Below the pieces are notes generated by a model. That model had not been told where the DNA came from, ran no database searches, and saw only the letters and a list, made by a program, of their open reading frames with translations. A DNA stretch of 52,635 nt from Cytophaga aurantiaca DSM 3654 (GTDB lineage: Bacteria > Bacteroidota > Bacteroidia > Cytophagales > Cytophagaceae): assembly GCF_000379725.1 (NCBI RefSeq), contig NZ_KB903639.1, forward strand, positions 1 through 52,635. Reading direction: 5' to 3'. Made by a program: the position numbers and the translations under genes. Shown piece by piece: positions 16,135 through 25,112 of this stretch. The number at the start of each line of letters is the position of its first letter. Within the stretch, counting starts at the first letter, position 1.

Positions 16135-16323
16135 GATGTGTAAAAAGGCAATGTATAGTTGTTATGACCAATTAAATACATTATTTCTAATAAAGCAATC
16201 TGTACCCAAAAACATAATCATATGATTATGTAGCTATCTGCTCCCCATTGTGCACTAAGTACCGGCCACTCGATTATGAAATGTAAAACATAATTCATAA
16301 TTTATAATTCATAATTATAAAAC

Positions 16324-16950
16324 ATGTCCGCACTCTTACTTCAAATCCATCCCGATAATCCACAGATAGCAAAGATCCGCGCTGCTGTAGAGATCATAAA
16401 AAAAGGCGGCGTGGTAATTTATCCCACCGATACCGTCTATGCCATTGGCTGCGACATCCACAATCAAAAGGCCGTAGAGAAAGTATGTCGTTTAAAGAAT
16501 GTAGATCCGGCAAAGATCAATATGTCATTCATGTGCAAAGACCTGAGTCATATTTCCGAATACACCAAAGCCTTACCTACAAACGTGTTTAAGCTCATGA
16601 AGCAGGTACTGCCCGGACCGTACACCTTTATCCTGAACGCCAGCAACAACGTGCCCAACATTCTGCACACCAAAAAGAAAACGATCGGCATCCGTGTTCC
16701 CGATAATAAAATTACACAGTTACTGATTGAAGAATTAGGCAACCCGCTGTTAAGTACATCCATAAAAAGCGAAGACGAGATTCTTGAATACACCACCGAT
16801 CCCGAAGATATCTACGAGCGCTATAAAAATCTGGTAGACGTCATCATTGACGGAGGTTTCGGAGGCAACGAAGCCTCAACCATCCTCGATTGCACAACAA
16901 ACGAAGTAGAAGTAATCAGAGAAGGTAAGGGGAGCGTAGAAGAATTATAA
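16324..16950 (+). CDS. YciO/YrdC/Sua5 family protein
   Basis: A 208-residue single-domain YrdC-fold protein. YPTDTVYAIGCD at 34-45 is the conserved N-terminal signature, LPGPYTFIL at about 97-105 and IGIRVPD at about 120-126 follow, and STSIK near 150 completes the nucleotide-binding cleft. The start 'IHPDNPQ' and the length fit the YciO subgroup better than full Sua5, which has an extra C-terminal domain. YrdC and Sua5 make threonylcarbamoyl-AMP for the t6A tRNA modification; YciO's role is less certain. A short AT repeat precedes the ATG. Confidence 0.85.
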   Translation: MSALLLQIHPDNPQIAKIRAAVEIIKKGGVVIYPTDTVYAIGCDIHNQKAVEKVCRLKNVDPAKINMSFMCKDLSHISEYTKALPTNVFKLMKQVLPGPYTFILNASNNVPNILHTKKKTIGIRVPDNKITQLLIEELGNPLLSTSIKSEDEILEYTTDPEDIYERYKNLVDVIIDGGFGGNEASTILDCTTNEVEVIREGKGSVEEL

Positions 16951-16960
16951 TATAGAAAAT

Positions 16961-17056
16961 AGTGGTCAGTAAATAGTGGCCAGTAATCAGTAAGATATCG
17001 CATATCCAACTTTTTCACGATCACAACTCTGCATAGTCCATAGCTTCAGCTATGGG
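16961..17056. repeat. composite intergenic repeat, left end plus hairpin
   Basis: Begins AGTGGTCAGTAAATAGTGGC, continues through a conserved middle (ATATCGCATATCCAAC, then TTTTTCACGATCACAAC) and ends with the hairpin CCATAGCTTCAGCTATGG at 17038-17055. The middle is identical to the copy at 21061-21203. No right end is visible. Confidence 0.75.
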
Positions 17057-17138
17057 AATAAATGTTGAATGAGAATAGCCATTATTAGTGATTGTGCAAA
17101 CATATAAAATGAAGTAAATTTAAAAGAATTGAAACAGT

Positions 17139-18119
17139 TTGAATGAAATGAAAAAGATATTCTTTATTCTTTGTGTTGCATGCACATTATTTTCTTGTAC
17201 TAAAAAAGATCCCGCTGCCGTTGCGCCAACAGATCCATGGGTCAAACAAGGATATCTGTATAATCAAAATGGTTTTGCCGGCATGGTAATGTTGCGCGAC
17301 ACATTTGTTGCATTGTATAATGAATTCTCCGGACCGAGGTTTTACATGGGATCCGGGAAACAGAGTGCAGGCTTCTATGGAGAGGATGCTCCGGTAACAG
17401 TAAATAACAATGCGATAGTAGTATTCAGGGCATGTGAGGACCGAATATATGTAGAGGCTGAAGGGTTGTGGTATTCAAATGATCTAGCCAGAAGCTGGAC
17501 ACAGTTAACGACCGATTTGCCTGGTTTTCTTTCCATATCAGACATTGTTGCTGCAGATGCAGGAGTATATCTGTGTGCGAACAAAATCTATTTCTCATCG
17601 AATAAAGGAGCCAACTGGACAGATATCAGCATGTCCGGCATCGTACGTGCAAATACACTTGTAGGAATAGACAATACACTTATAGCATCCGTATGGACAA
17701 GTGCAAGTGGTAATACGCAAGTGTTGTATACATCCATTGATAACGGAGCCAATTGGACAGCAGTTGATCCATCATCACAAATGGGGCAGTTGCCTTTTTA
17801 TAAATTCACAGTGGTTGACAATGTCCTTTATGGTATGACATTTAACGATTATTCATCCGATCTGTATTTTTCAAAGGATAAAGGTCAGAACTGGACACTG
17901 TGTAAGGGATTAAATTCGATAGGTAACAATTCAGTTAGCAGTGTGGAATTGTATAATGGCACCTTGTATGCAGGGACGCAATTGGGAGTGTTTAAATCAG
18001 TAGACAATGGTAAACATTGGGTCTATTCCGGAGGTGGCAATGATGTTTGGGAACTGATAACGAAAGGGGATGCCTTGTATGCCGTAACTCCGAATGGTAT
18101 CTGGAAAATCCGTTTATAA
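17139..18119 (+). CDS. lipoprotein with BNR/sialidase-like repeats
   Basis: A 326-residue lipoprotein: the lipobox LFSC puts the modified cysteine near residue 20. The mature part contains repeated 'SxDxGxxW' units (YSNDLARSWTQL, SSNKGANWTDI, SIDNGANWTAV, SKDKGQNWTLC, SVDNGKHWVYS), the Asp-box signature of BNR beta-propellers. Such proteins are surface or periplasmic; no catalytic residues identify a sialidase, so binding is more likely. ATGs occur at 17139 and 17148; the second gives a more usual signal peptide. Confidence 0.8.
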   Translation: MNEMKKIFFILCVACTLFSCTKKDPAAVAPTDPWVKQGYLYNQNGFAGMVMLRDTFVALYNEFSGPRFYMGSGKQSAGFYGEDAPVTVNNNAIVVFRACEDRIYVEAEGLWYSNDLARSWTQLTTDLPGFLSISDIVAADAGVYLCANKIYFSSNKGANWTDISMSGIVRANTLVGIDNTLIASVWTSASGNTQVLYTSIDNGANWTAVDPSSQMGQLPFYKFTVVDNVLYGMTFNDYSSDLYFSKDKGQNWTLCKGLNSIGNNSVSSVELYNGTLYAGTQLGVFKSVDNGKHWVYSGGGNDVWELITKGDALYAVTPNGIWKIRL

Positions 18120-18189
18120 ATAGTAGGGGCGTATTGCATACTTCCTTTTACATAGTATTGCATACCCACTGACCACTGAAAAAAAACGT

Positions 18190-21057
18190 ATGAATAAGAA
18201 CAAACTAGTTAGTAGCATTCTTACAATGCTATTTTTACAATTAACTCTTGTAGCTCAGACAGCAGAACAGTCCGGTACTTGTAAAGTATATGCAACGAAA
18301 GGGAACGAGTATGCGAATAACGATAATTTTGTTGCTGCAGAGAAAAGTTATTCTGAAGCCATAACCTGCGATAACAAATACGTTTCTGTGTATATAGATC
18401 GTGGAATTATACGATGTAATTTTTTAAACGATTCCATTGGAGGTCTGGCAGATTTTAACAAAGCGTTAGAACTTAACCCCAATGAATTCAGCGTATACTA
18501 TTACCGGGGGATGTACCGCAGGAAAATGAAGCAATACACATCCGCGTTAAATGATTATAATAAAGCAATCGAAGGAAATAAAACATTCTCGAATGCCTAT
18601 TATGAAAGAGGACTGCTGTACATGAATAATTTTAAGAAATACGAAGATGCAGTATCGGATTTTAGTACCTGTTTGCGTTTAGATCCAGCAGCTACAGATG
18701 TATACGAACAGCGTGCCAATGCATACAATGCATTAGGTAAATATGCTGAAGCCCTGTCTGATTGCAATCAAGTTGTTTTGCTGAAACCCAAAGATGCGGA
18801 CTCGTATTTTGTTAGAGGAGAGATTTATAAGGCATTGAAACAATATGGAGCTGCTTGTTCAGATTATTCAACAGCAATAAAATTGAATCCAACTAATCCG
18901 GACTATTACTATAACAGAGGTTTGATGTATTATTTCAGAACGAAAAGCGATAGTGCGACCATTGATTTTTCCAAAGCGATTGAATTGTCTCCGAATAACG
19001 CTGATTATTGGGTGTACAGAGGAGCCAGCTATTCCTACATGGAAAATTACAGCGCAGCAGAAACAAATTACACTAAAGCAATTTCACTAAGTCCTGCAAC
19101 AGCAAAATATTATTATCAAAGAGGCCTTTTCTATCAAAAGCAAGAGAAATATGAATTGTCCTTGGCCGATTTTATTAAGGCTGAAAAATTACTTGTAGGT
19201 GAAGGGACTGCAAAGTTTTATGCAAACAAGGCAGAAACGGAATACAATTTAAAGAAATATTCAGAGGCAATCATTGATTATACAAAAGTGATTGATCAGG
19301 ATAACACCTATCCCAATATCTATTACAACAGAGGTAAAGCCCTGTATTTTGCAAGTAAGTATGAAGATGCTCTTGCAGACTTTGCCAACGTAAAGGCAAG
19401 TAATTCTTCTGAGTTGTATAAATTGAATTGCTGGAAGGGGAGATGTACTGCAAAGTTAGGGCGATACAGAGAAGCATTGATCTATTATGATGCAGCAATG
19501 AATTATGCACAAGATATTGAGATTTACGAAGAACGGGCTGTAATTAAAGAAAGTCTTAATGATAAGCTGGGTGCTCAAAAGGATAGAGATAGTGCAAAAC
19601 AACTTGAAATTAAAAAAGTCCTGGAAAAACCGGGTGTGCTAAAAAAACCTCTGACAAAACGCGATTCCATGTTATTGGTAAACCTATCGCGAGAATGTTT
19701 TCAAGTAATGCTTCAACTTACCTTGAATCTGGATTCCTATGATTTATTATCCGTAACACAAAAGGAGACAGAAGAGCCCGCAACGTTAGAAAAGGCTGTC
19801 GCTTTAGTGAATCAATACCGTGCTGATCCTAATAATTATGAACTGTGCTTTGAAGCAGCTAGGATGTACAAGAAGATCAATAAAAGAAAAGAAGCTACAC
19901 ATTATTTCAACATATGTCTTGATTTGTTACATACTCGTCTTGATAAAACACCTTCTGATATGGAAACATATCTAAGTCTGGCAATGGTCTATACCCAGAT
20001 GGATGACTATTATAAAGCACTTGATTCGTTTGAAAAATATTACCAACAGTATCCCCAAAGTGATACGTTGAAAGGACTTCAAGCAATGTGTTTTATCGCT
20101 ACAAATAATACCACGAAAATGTACGAATATGGAATCAATACGATAATTAAGTATCCTGAATCTGCGCTTTCCTATATCTGTATAAATATGGCTGTTTTAA
20201 GAGATTCGCTTAGTAAATTGGGTTTCCCTGTTATAAATGCAGCAAATAAAAAACTAGAAGAGATAATATATTATTCTTCTTTGGATGCCGCTTGCAAAAA
20301 ATATCCAAATAATTTCGAATTGAAATTGCTTTATGAAATGTTTCAGCAATTAACCTTAGTAATAAAGGTTACTTCCGAAGAGTTTAAACCTACGCTTTAT
20401 GATAAACAACAGGTTGCGCAGATGAAATTATTCTTTGAAACAGCCTTAAAACGGAATGACTTTCCGAATCAATCTACCTTCTATAAATCATTAGCTAATT
20501 TATATCTGATTGATGGGGATTATAAAAAATCCATCCCGTATTTTCAAAAAGCAATTGAATTGAAATTGAATGCAACAAATAATTCTTTGTCTAATGCAGG
20601 TGGATTGTATGATCAGCTTACCTCAGCCTATATTCTAATGGGAGATACCTTAGGAGCACAAAAGGTACAACAGGATCGCATTGCAAAACAGCCGGAAGTA
20701 GATCTTAAAGCGAAAGATTATTCAGATATGGCCAGATATTACTTTTATTATAAAAAGTATGACTTAGCAAAAGAGTATTGCAACAAAGCACTTGCTATTG
20801 ATACACTTTGTGCAGATGCGTATTCAGGCCTTGCAGCAGTTGCACTTATAAAAGGAAATAATGATGCAGCATATATTTTTTGCGTGACTGCAGTAAAAAT
20901 CAATACAGATAATGAAGATTTATTTACACAGTCGGCAATTATATGGATGCTGAAGAAAGAATATGCCTCTGCGTATTATTGTTTGAATGTAGCCTTACTC
21001 ATAAATCCCGAAGCAAAGCTTGCAAAAAGTATCATGGATTTGTATTATGAAAAATAG
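18190..21057 (+). CDS. large secreted TPR-repeat protein
   Basis: A 955-residue protein with a signal peptide (TLVAQ, cleavage near residue 23) followed by about 13 or more tetratricopeptide repeats in residues 30-470 (for example YYNRGLMYYFRTKSDSATI and AIELSPNNADYW). Further TPR-like helices follow at about 550-640 and 765-950, with a less regular region between. TPR solenoids bind peptides, here presumably in the periplasm. It stands alone, preceded by a repeat end (CCACTGACCACTG at 18168-18180) and followed by a full composite repeat. Confidence 0.85.
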   Translation: MNKNKLVSSILTMLFLQLTLVAQTAEQSGTCKVYATKGNEYANNDNFVAAEKSYSEAITCDNKYVSVYIDRGIIRCNFLNDSIGGLADFNKALELNPNEFSVYYYRGMYRRKMKQYTSALNDYNKAIEGNKTFSNAYYERGLLYMNNFKKYEDAVSDFSTCLRLDPAATDVYEQRANAYNALGKYAEALSDCNQVVLLKPKDADSYFVRGEIYKALKQYGAACSDYSTAIKLNPTNPDYYYNRGLMYYFRTKSDSATIDFSKAIELSPNNADYWVYRGASYSYMENYSAAETNYTKAISLSPATAKYYYQRGLFYQKQEKYELSLADFIKAEKLLVGEGTAKFYANKAETEYNLKKYSEAIIDYTKVIDQDNTYPNIYYNRGKALYFASKYEDALADFANVKASNSSELYKLNCWKGRCTAKLGRYREALIYYDAAMNYAQDIEIYEERAVIKESLNDKLGAQKDRDSAKQLEIKKVLEKPGVLKKPLTKRDSMLLVNLSRECFQVMLQLTLNLDSYDLLSVTQKETEEPATLEKAVALVNQYRADPNNYELCFEAARMYKKINKRKEATHYFNICLDLLHTRLDKTPSDMETYLSLAMVYTQMDDYYKALDSFEKYYQQYPQSDTLKGLQAMCFIATNNTTKMYEYGINTIIKYPESALSYICINMAVLRDSLSKLGFPVINAANKKLEEIIYYSSLDAACKKYPNNFELKLLYEMFQQLTLVIKVTSEEFKPTLYDKQQVAQMKLFFETALKRNDFPNQSTFYKSLANLYLIDGDYKKSIPYFQKAIELKLNATNNSLSNAGGLYDQLTSAYILMGDTLGAQKVQQDRIAKQPEVDLKAKDYSDMARYYFYYKKYDLAKEYCNKALAIDTLCADAYSGLAAVALIKGNNDAAYIFCVTAVKINTDNEDLFTQSAIIWMLKKEYASAYYCLNVALLINPEAKLAKSIMDLYYEK

Positions 21058-21060
21058 AGT

Positions 21061-21203
21061 AGTCAGTAATTAGTAAGATATCGCATATCCAACTTTTTCA
21101 CGATCACAACTCTGCATAGTCCATAACTTCAGCTATGGGATTATTTGTCCTTCATCAACATTGACGCAAGAGAGAGCCACTGACCACTGTTTACTGTTTA
21201 CTA
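21061..21203. repeat. composite intergenic repeat, nearly complete
   Basis: AGTCAGTAATTAGTAAG, then the conserved middle, the hairpin with an A change (CCATAACTTCAGCTATGG), then GACGCAAGAGAGAGCCACTG and the right end ACTGACCACTGTTTACTG. The two ends are roughly inverse to each other. Confidence 0.8.
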
Positions 21204-21292
21204 TAACAGTAATCTCATAATTTATTTGTATCTTATTTTACAGATGCAAAACACGTCATCTTAATTCTTGTTGAATCTTAAATTCTTTCCCC

Positions 21293-21826
21293 ATGGATAT
21301 ACAAACGATTTATCAAGAGACCATAAAATTTGCTGCAACAAAACATCAGGAGCAAAAACAAACCATTCCGGGAACAAATCTGCCTTATATTGTGCATGTG
21401 AGCAATGTGGCGATGGAAGTTATGATTGCAGCACCCTATTCGCCGGACTTCAATCTGGGCTTTGCTGTTCAGGTTGCGTTGTTGCACGATACACTGGAGG
21501 ATACTTCTGCTACCATGGAAGATCTAACAGCTATATTCGGACAGCATGTTGCCATTGCTGTTTCAGCACTAACTAAAAGTGATACACTGCCTTCATCTGA
21601 GAAAATGCAGGACAGCCTTAACCGGATCAAGCTACAACCAAAAGAAGTGTGGGCGGTTAAATTAGCAGATCGAATTACCAATCTCCAAAAACCACCTTTG
21701 CATTGGGATGTTGCTAAAAGAAATGATTATAGAAACGAATCAATCATTTTATTGGATGAACTGACAGGAGGCAACCCCTATTTGGAAGAGCGTTTGGGTA
21801 AGAAAATTATGACGTATGAATTATAA
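21293..21826 (+). CDS. small HD-domain protein, (p)ppGpp hydrolase-like
   Basis: A 177-residue protein resembling SpoT/MESH1-type alarmone hydrolases without a synthetase domain. Metal-binding and catalytic residues are visible: His35 (PYIVHVSNV), His65-Asp66 and Glu69-Asp70 (ALLHDTLEDT), and Asp126 (KLADRITNL). It could remove pyrophosphate from (p)ppGpp or a related nucleotide; this rests on motif similarity. It is cytoplasmic, stands between two composite repeats, and the first ATG gives a normal N-terminus. Confidence 0.8.
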   Translation: MDIQTIYQETIKFAATKHQEQKQTIPGTNLPYIVHVSNVAMEVMIAAPYSPDFNLGFAVQVALLHDTLEDTSATMEDLTAIFGQHVAIAVSALTKSDTLPSSEKMQDSLNRIKLQPKEVWAVKLADRITNLQKPPLHWDVAKRNDYRNESIILLDELTGGNPYLEERLGKKIMTYEL

Positions 21827-21827
21827 T

Positions 21828-21987
21828 GTAGTGGTCAGTAATCAGTAAGAAATTCTAAACCGAACTTTGTCATGAACACAACTTTGCATAGTCCATAGCT
21901 TCAGCTATGGGATCGTATTTGAGTATTCATTAACTTTGGCGCAAGAGAGAATCACTGACCACTGTTTACTGACCACTGACCACTAAA
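21828..21987. repeat. composite intergenic repeat, full-length copy
   Basis: The most complete copy, about 160 bp: left end GTAGTGGTCAGTAATCAGTAAG-like (21828 on), hairpin CCATAGCTTCAGCTATGG at 21893-21910, GCGCAAGAGAGAATCACTG, and right end ACTGACCACTGACCACTA. The ends form terminal inverted repeats (AGTGGTCAGTA). It fills the whole gap between two genes. Confidence 0.8.
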
Positions 21988-21990
21988 TTT

Positions 21991-22407
21991 ATGGCCAAAA
22001 ACAAAACAACCGAAACCACCACCAGCGTTACAGATTTTGTAAATGCACTAAAAGGAGAAGCCAGACGCAAGGATGCTTTTCGTTTGATTGAATTGATAAC
22101 AACGATCACAAAGCTTGAAGCAAAGATGTGGGGTGGAAGCATTATTGGTTTTGGTAGTTATCATTATAAATACGAAAGCGGTCACGAAGGAAATGCTCCG
22201 CTAGTAGGCTTTTCTCCGCGCGCAACAGCACTAACACTTTATCTTTCTGCTTTTGATAGTCGTGAAACATTCCTTGAAAAACTAGGCAAACATAAAGCCA
22301 GCAAAGGCTGTGTGTATATAGCAAAGCTGGATGACGTTGATCTAACAGTACTTGAAAAACTCATCAAAAATCAGATGAAGGAAGTGAAAACTAATTATGA
22401 ATTATGA
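21991..22407 (+). CDS. DUF1801 (YdhG-like) protein
   Basis: A 138-residue cytoplasmic protein of the DUF1801 family. Typical features are RKDAFRLIELI near residues 31-41, MWGGSIIGFGSYHYKY at 51-66, and LYLSAFDS with the C-terminal KGCVYIAKLDDVDL. The family has a YdhG/YjbR-like fold and no established function. It starts 3 bp after a full composite repeat, so its promoter must lie inside the repeat or further upstream. Confidence 0.85.
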   Translation: MAKNKTTETTTSVTDFVNALKGEARRKDAFRLIELITTITKLEAKMWGGSIIGFGSYHYKYESGHEGNAPLVGFSPRATALTLYLSAFDSRETFLEKLGKHKASKGCVYIAKLDDVDLTVLEKLIKNQMKEVKTNYEL

Positions 22408-22429
22408 GTTATAAATTATGAATTTATTT

Positions 22430-22495
22430 CATCCGCTCTGCATAGCCCATAGCTTCAGCTATGTATGCATTTGAGCGATCATAACTGACCACTAT
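22430..22495. repeat. composite intergenic repeat, shortened copy
   Basis: GCATAGCCCATAGCTTCAGC with the hairpin ending TATGTATG instead of TATGGGA, then a short right end ACTGACCACTA. It lies between convergent genes and touches the stop of the minus-strand gene at 22497. Confidence 0.7.
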
Positions 22496-22496
22496 A

Positions 22497-23315
22497 TTAT
22501 CGTTTAACAAATACAGTTGTCCGATTATCAAACTCCAGAACATACTTACCTGCAGGTAGGGTTTTACAATCAATAGTTTTTCCTTTTCCACGTAAAAGCT
22601 TATTGCCATAGCGATCCTGAACTTCATAGATGGTAGTATCGCTGAATGATAAGGTATTCTTAATTACTTTTTTGTTTTCTATTTTTACCGGTGGTTTATT
22701 GGCATCAATAATAATTCCATCCGTAAATGTATACCTTGAATAAGTTCTATTGTTGATATAGATTGCAAATTTGTTTGTACCTGAATGCAAAAATAGTGGG
22801 TAATTCACCATGTTAATATATTCATCATTGGGAGGGATAATGGTATCAATCGTTTTCCATTCATTATAGGTGAACTGTTTAATAGTGAAGGTGTCGCCAA
22901 AGTGTTTTATCTTAAAGGAGAAAAGTCCATTGGAAGTAATGGTACATACCTGCTCATCACGGTCCTGATTATACATGAAAAAGTTCGGAGCGATTTGAAT
23001 TTTATGTTCATTAATATAGATTAAGGTGTCGGGAGAAAGCAATCGATCTTTAATTCTATATAGACTTTGTTGAAAGGATGTTAAGGTATCATAAAAAATA
23101 AAAATAGAATCGTTGTGTTGTTTATAAGTCCCGCTTAATGCATAACTACTCATACAACCTCTTTGCGTAAAGCTTAGGTGTCCGGATGAATCAAAAGTAT
23201 AAGTCAATACGCTGAAATTCGGCGGCGTTCTCCATACACCGATAATAGAATTCTGCTGCGCAAATACCTGTGCAGATAATAGTATAAATAGGAATACGTT
23301 AAAAATAATTCTCAT
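22497..23315 (-). CDS. secreted protein with T9SS-type C-terminal sorting segment
   Basis: A 272-residue protein: signal peptide (LLSAQVFAQ), then a lipocalin-like opening (SIIGVWRTPPNFSVLTYTF) repeated in style at ILSPD..., then a middle beta-rich part. Residues about 228-272 (YEVQDRYGNKLLRGKGKTID, then CKTLPAGKYVLEF, ending FVKR) look like the type A C-terminal domain that sends proteins through the Bacteroidota type IX secretion system. It is therefore probably exported to the surface. I recognise no enzymatic motif. Confidence 0.7.
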   Translation of the reverse strand: MRIIFNVFLFILLSAQVFAQQNSIIGVWRTPPNFSVLTYTFDSSGHLSFTQRGCMSSYALSGTYKQHNDSIFIFYDTLTSFQQSLYRIKDRLLSPDTLIYINEHKIQIAPNFFMYNQDRDEQVCTITSNGLFSFKIKHFGDTFTIKQFTYNEWKTIDTIIPPNDEYINMVNYPLFLHSGTNKFAIYINNRTYSRYTFTDGIIIDANKPPVKIENKKVIKNTLSFSDTTIYEVQDRYGNKLLRGKGKTIDCKTLPAGKYVLEFDNRTTVFVKR

Positions 23316-23337
23316 TATCCTTGAATAAAATACGATT

Positions 23338-23426
23338 GCTCTGCATAGCCAATAGCTTTAACTATTGGAATATTTAAAGCTTAGTTGACATAGATGCAAG
23401 AGAGAGCCACTGACCACTGACCACTA
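23338..23426. repeat. composite intergenic repeat, variant hairpin
   Basis: The hairpin is changed on both arms (CCAATAGCTTTAACTATTGG), keeping it paired, followed by TAGATGCAAGAGAGAGCCAC and the right end ACTGACCACTGACCACTA. Compensatory change suggests that folding is maintained or that gene conversion acts. Confidence 0.75.
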
Positions 23427-23427
23427 A

Positions 23428-24303
23428 TTAAACAACCGTCCCCTTTCTTACAACTTTCGCCTCCTTGTGCTTCCATCTTCGGTGCGACCATAACCAGTTT
23501 GCTGGCTGCTCTTTAATGCAGGCCTCCAGACGTTCAATGAACAGTTGCGTTACTTCATGGCCTTCTTTTGCGATCGGGATATTTTTTAAGATCTCAAACG
23601 TTACTTCGTAGTAGCCACGATTAATGCGTTTCATACTTACAAATAATACAGGCATCTGCATAGCACCACCGATCTTATCTCCGCCTACATAAAAAGGCGT
23701 ATACTGATTTAAGAACGTAGCCCAGTGCTGGATCTCACTGTGTGGCGGAGTTTGGTCAGCAACCATCGCCATAGAGCGAACCGTTTTTCTATTCTTTACC
23801 AATTCACGCAGTGTATCTTTCATTGCTACCGGATGCGCACCAAAGCGTGCACGCAGGTTGTAAATGAACTGATCCATCTTTGCATTATGAAGAGGTTTGT
23901 ATACTGCGTCAATAGGGTACTTGGATTGTATCGCACAGATCTGCAGCAGCCATTCCCAGTTACACAAATGACTGGTCAAGCCCAGGTGCGATTGTCCGTT
24001 GTCGAGCGTAGACATCGGCACATCGATGTTTGTAATGCGTACACGTTTCTCTAATTCTTCTTTCGAAATATCCAGAACCTTCAGCGATTCAAAGCTCACG
24101 TCTGTTAAGTTCAGATAAAAATCCTTCGTGATCTGTTTGATTTCAGCAGCACTTTTTTCAGGGAATGAGTTTTGTAAGTTCTCATGTATTACCTTTGCTC
24201 TGTAACGTACAATGTAGTGCAGTACAAATGCAGTAAAACTTGAAAGTGCATACAAGACCGGAAAGGGAAGTCGGGACAGTGTACGTAATAGAAAACGAAG
24301 CAT
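23428..24303 (-). CDS. LpxL/HtrB-like lipid A acyltransferase
   Basis: About 291 residues from the ATG at 24303; a TTG 12 bp upstream is also possible but less likely. A hydrophobic N-terminal anchor (SSFTAFVLHYIVRY) is followed by the acyltransferase domain with His112 and Glu117 in SHLCNWEW, the H-x4-D/E pair of this family, and MVADQTPP further on. It should add a secondary acyl chain to a lipid A precursor at the inner membrane, or to an aminolipid as in some Bacteroidota. It is divergent from the WbqC-like gene with only 14 bp between the ATGs. Confidence 0.85.
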   Translation of the reverse strand: MLRFLLRTLSRLPFPVLYALSSFTAFVLHYIVRYRAKVIHENLQNSFPEKSAAEIKQITKDFYLNLTDVSFESLKVLDISKEELEKRVRITNIDVPMSTLDNGQSHLGLTSHLCNWEWLLQICAIQSKYPIDAVYKPLHNAKMDQFIYNLRARFGAHPVAMKDTLRELVKNRKTVRSMAMVADQTPPHSEIQHWATFLNQYTPFYVGGDKIGGAMQMPVLFVSMKRINRGYYEVTFEILKNIPIAKEGHEVTQLFIERLEACIKEQPANWLWSHRRWKHKEAKVVRKGTVV

Positions 24304-24317
24304 ATAAGGAATCAATA

Positions 24318-24956
24318 ATGACTAGCAACAAAAATACATCTAATAAATTAACCCTGCTTATTGATCTGCAATATTTTCCTTCAATTCCTTACATAAAAGA
24401 ATTGGCAAAGGCAGATCATATTGTATTGGAGGCACAGGAAACCTTTCAGAAACAGACCTATAGAAATAGGTGTGAAATCCTCACCGCCAATGGAAAAGAG
24501 GTACTCATTGTACCCATTGTACATGGGTCAAGTGGGTTTATTAAAGACATTAAAATAGATTACAGTCAGCGGTGGTTTCAGATCCACGACCGGACTTTAA
24601 GAGCTGCCTATGGAAAATCCCCTTTCTTTGATTTCATCATGGACGACATTTCTGCTGTTTTTGCTCAGAAAAACGTGTATTTGTGGGATTTAAATTACAG
24701 CATGCTGACACTCTGTCTTGAAAAATTAACATTAAATAAAGAGATTTCAGAATCAAATTCGTATATTATGCCGGATGAGTTGCCAGAGAATGTGATAGAT
24801 AGGCGCGGGAAAATAAATCCGCAAACCAATCCATCGCAGGGGCAAATTGGCAGAGAGAAATATCATCAGGTTTTTGGCAATGAATTTGTTATGAACCTAA
24901 GTGTTCTGGATCTCTTGTTTTGCGCGGTACTGGATTCGCCTCAGATTCTGAGGTAA
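24318..24956 (+). CDS. WbqC-like family protein
   Basis: About 212 residues from ATG 24318; a longer frame from 24240 would run into the divergent acyltransferase gene. Features of the WbqC family (PF08889) are LIDLQYFPSIPYIKEL near the start, QKQTYRNRCEI, and SRWFQIHDRTLRAAYGKSP-like segments in the middle. The family occurs near polysaccharide and LPS loci and is of uncertain enzymatic function. Its neighbour is a lipid A acyltransferase, which fits an envelope role. Confidence 0.8.
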   Translation: MTSNKNTSNKLTLLIDLQYFPSIPYIKELAKADHIVLEAQETFQKQTYRNRCEILTANGKEVLIVPIVHGSSGFIKDIKIDYSQRWFQIHDRTLRAAYGKSPFFDFIMDDISAVFAQKNVYLWDLNYSMLTLCLEKLTLNKEISESNSYIMPDELPENVIDRRGKINPQTNPSQGQIGREKYHQVFGNEFVMNLSVLDLLFCAVLDSPQILR

Positions 24957-25112
24957 ATCTGTGGTAAATTCAATAATTGCAATATATACAGAACCAAACT
25001 TGATTCTCATACGTTTATGTGAATATCTGTATGAGGTTTAGTTGAACATATTTCAATAAAAAAGAATACATTTACAATAGTTTGAATTAAGTTAGAATCT
25101 AAGTAGAAACAC

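Noticed and set aside
24240-24317. N-terminal extension of the WbqC-like protein
   Set aside because: It would overlap the divergent acyltransferase gene, and the conserved part begins after ATG 24318.
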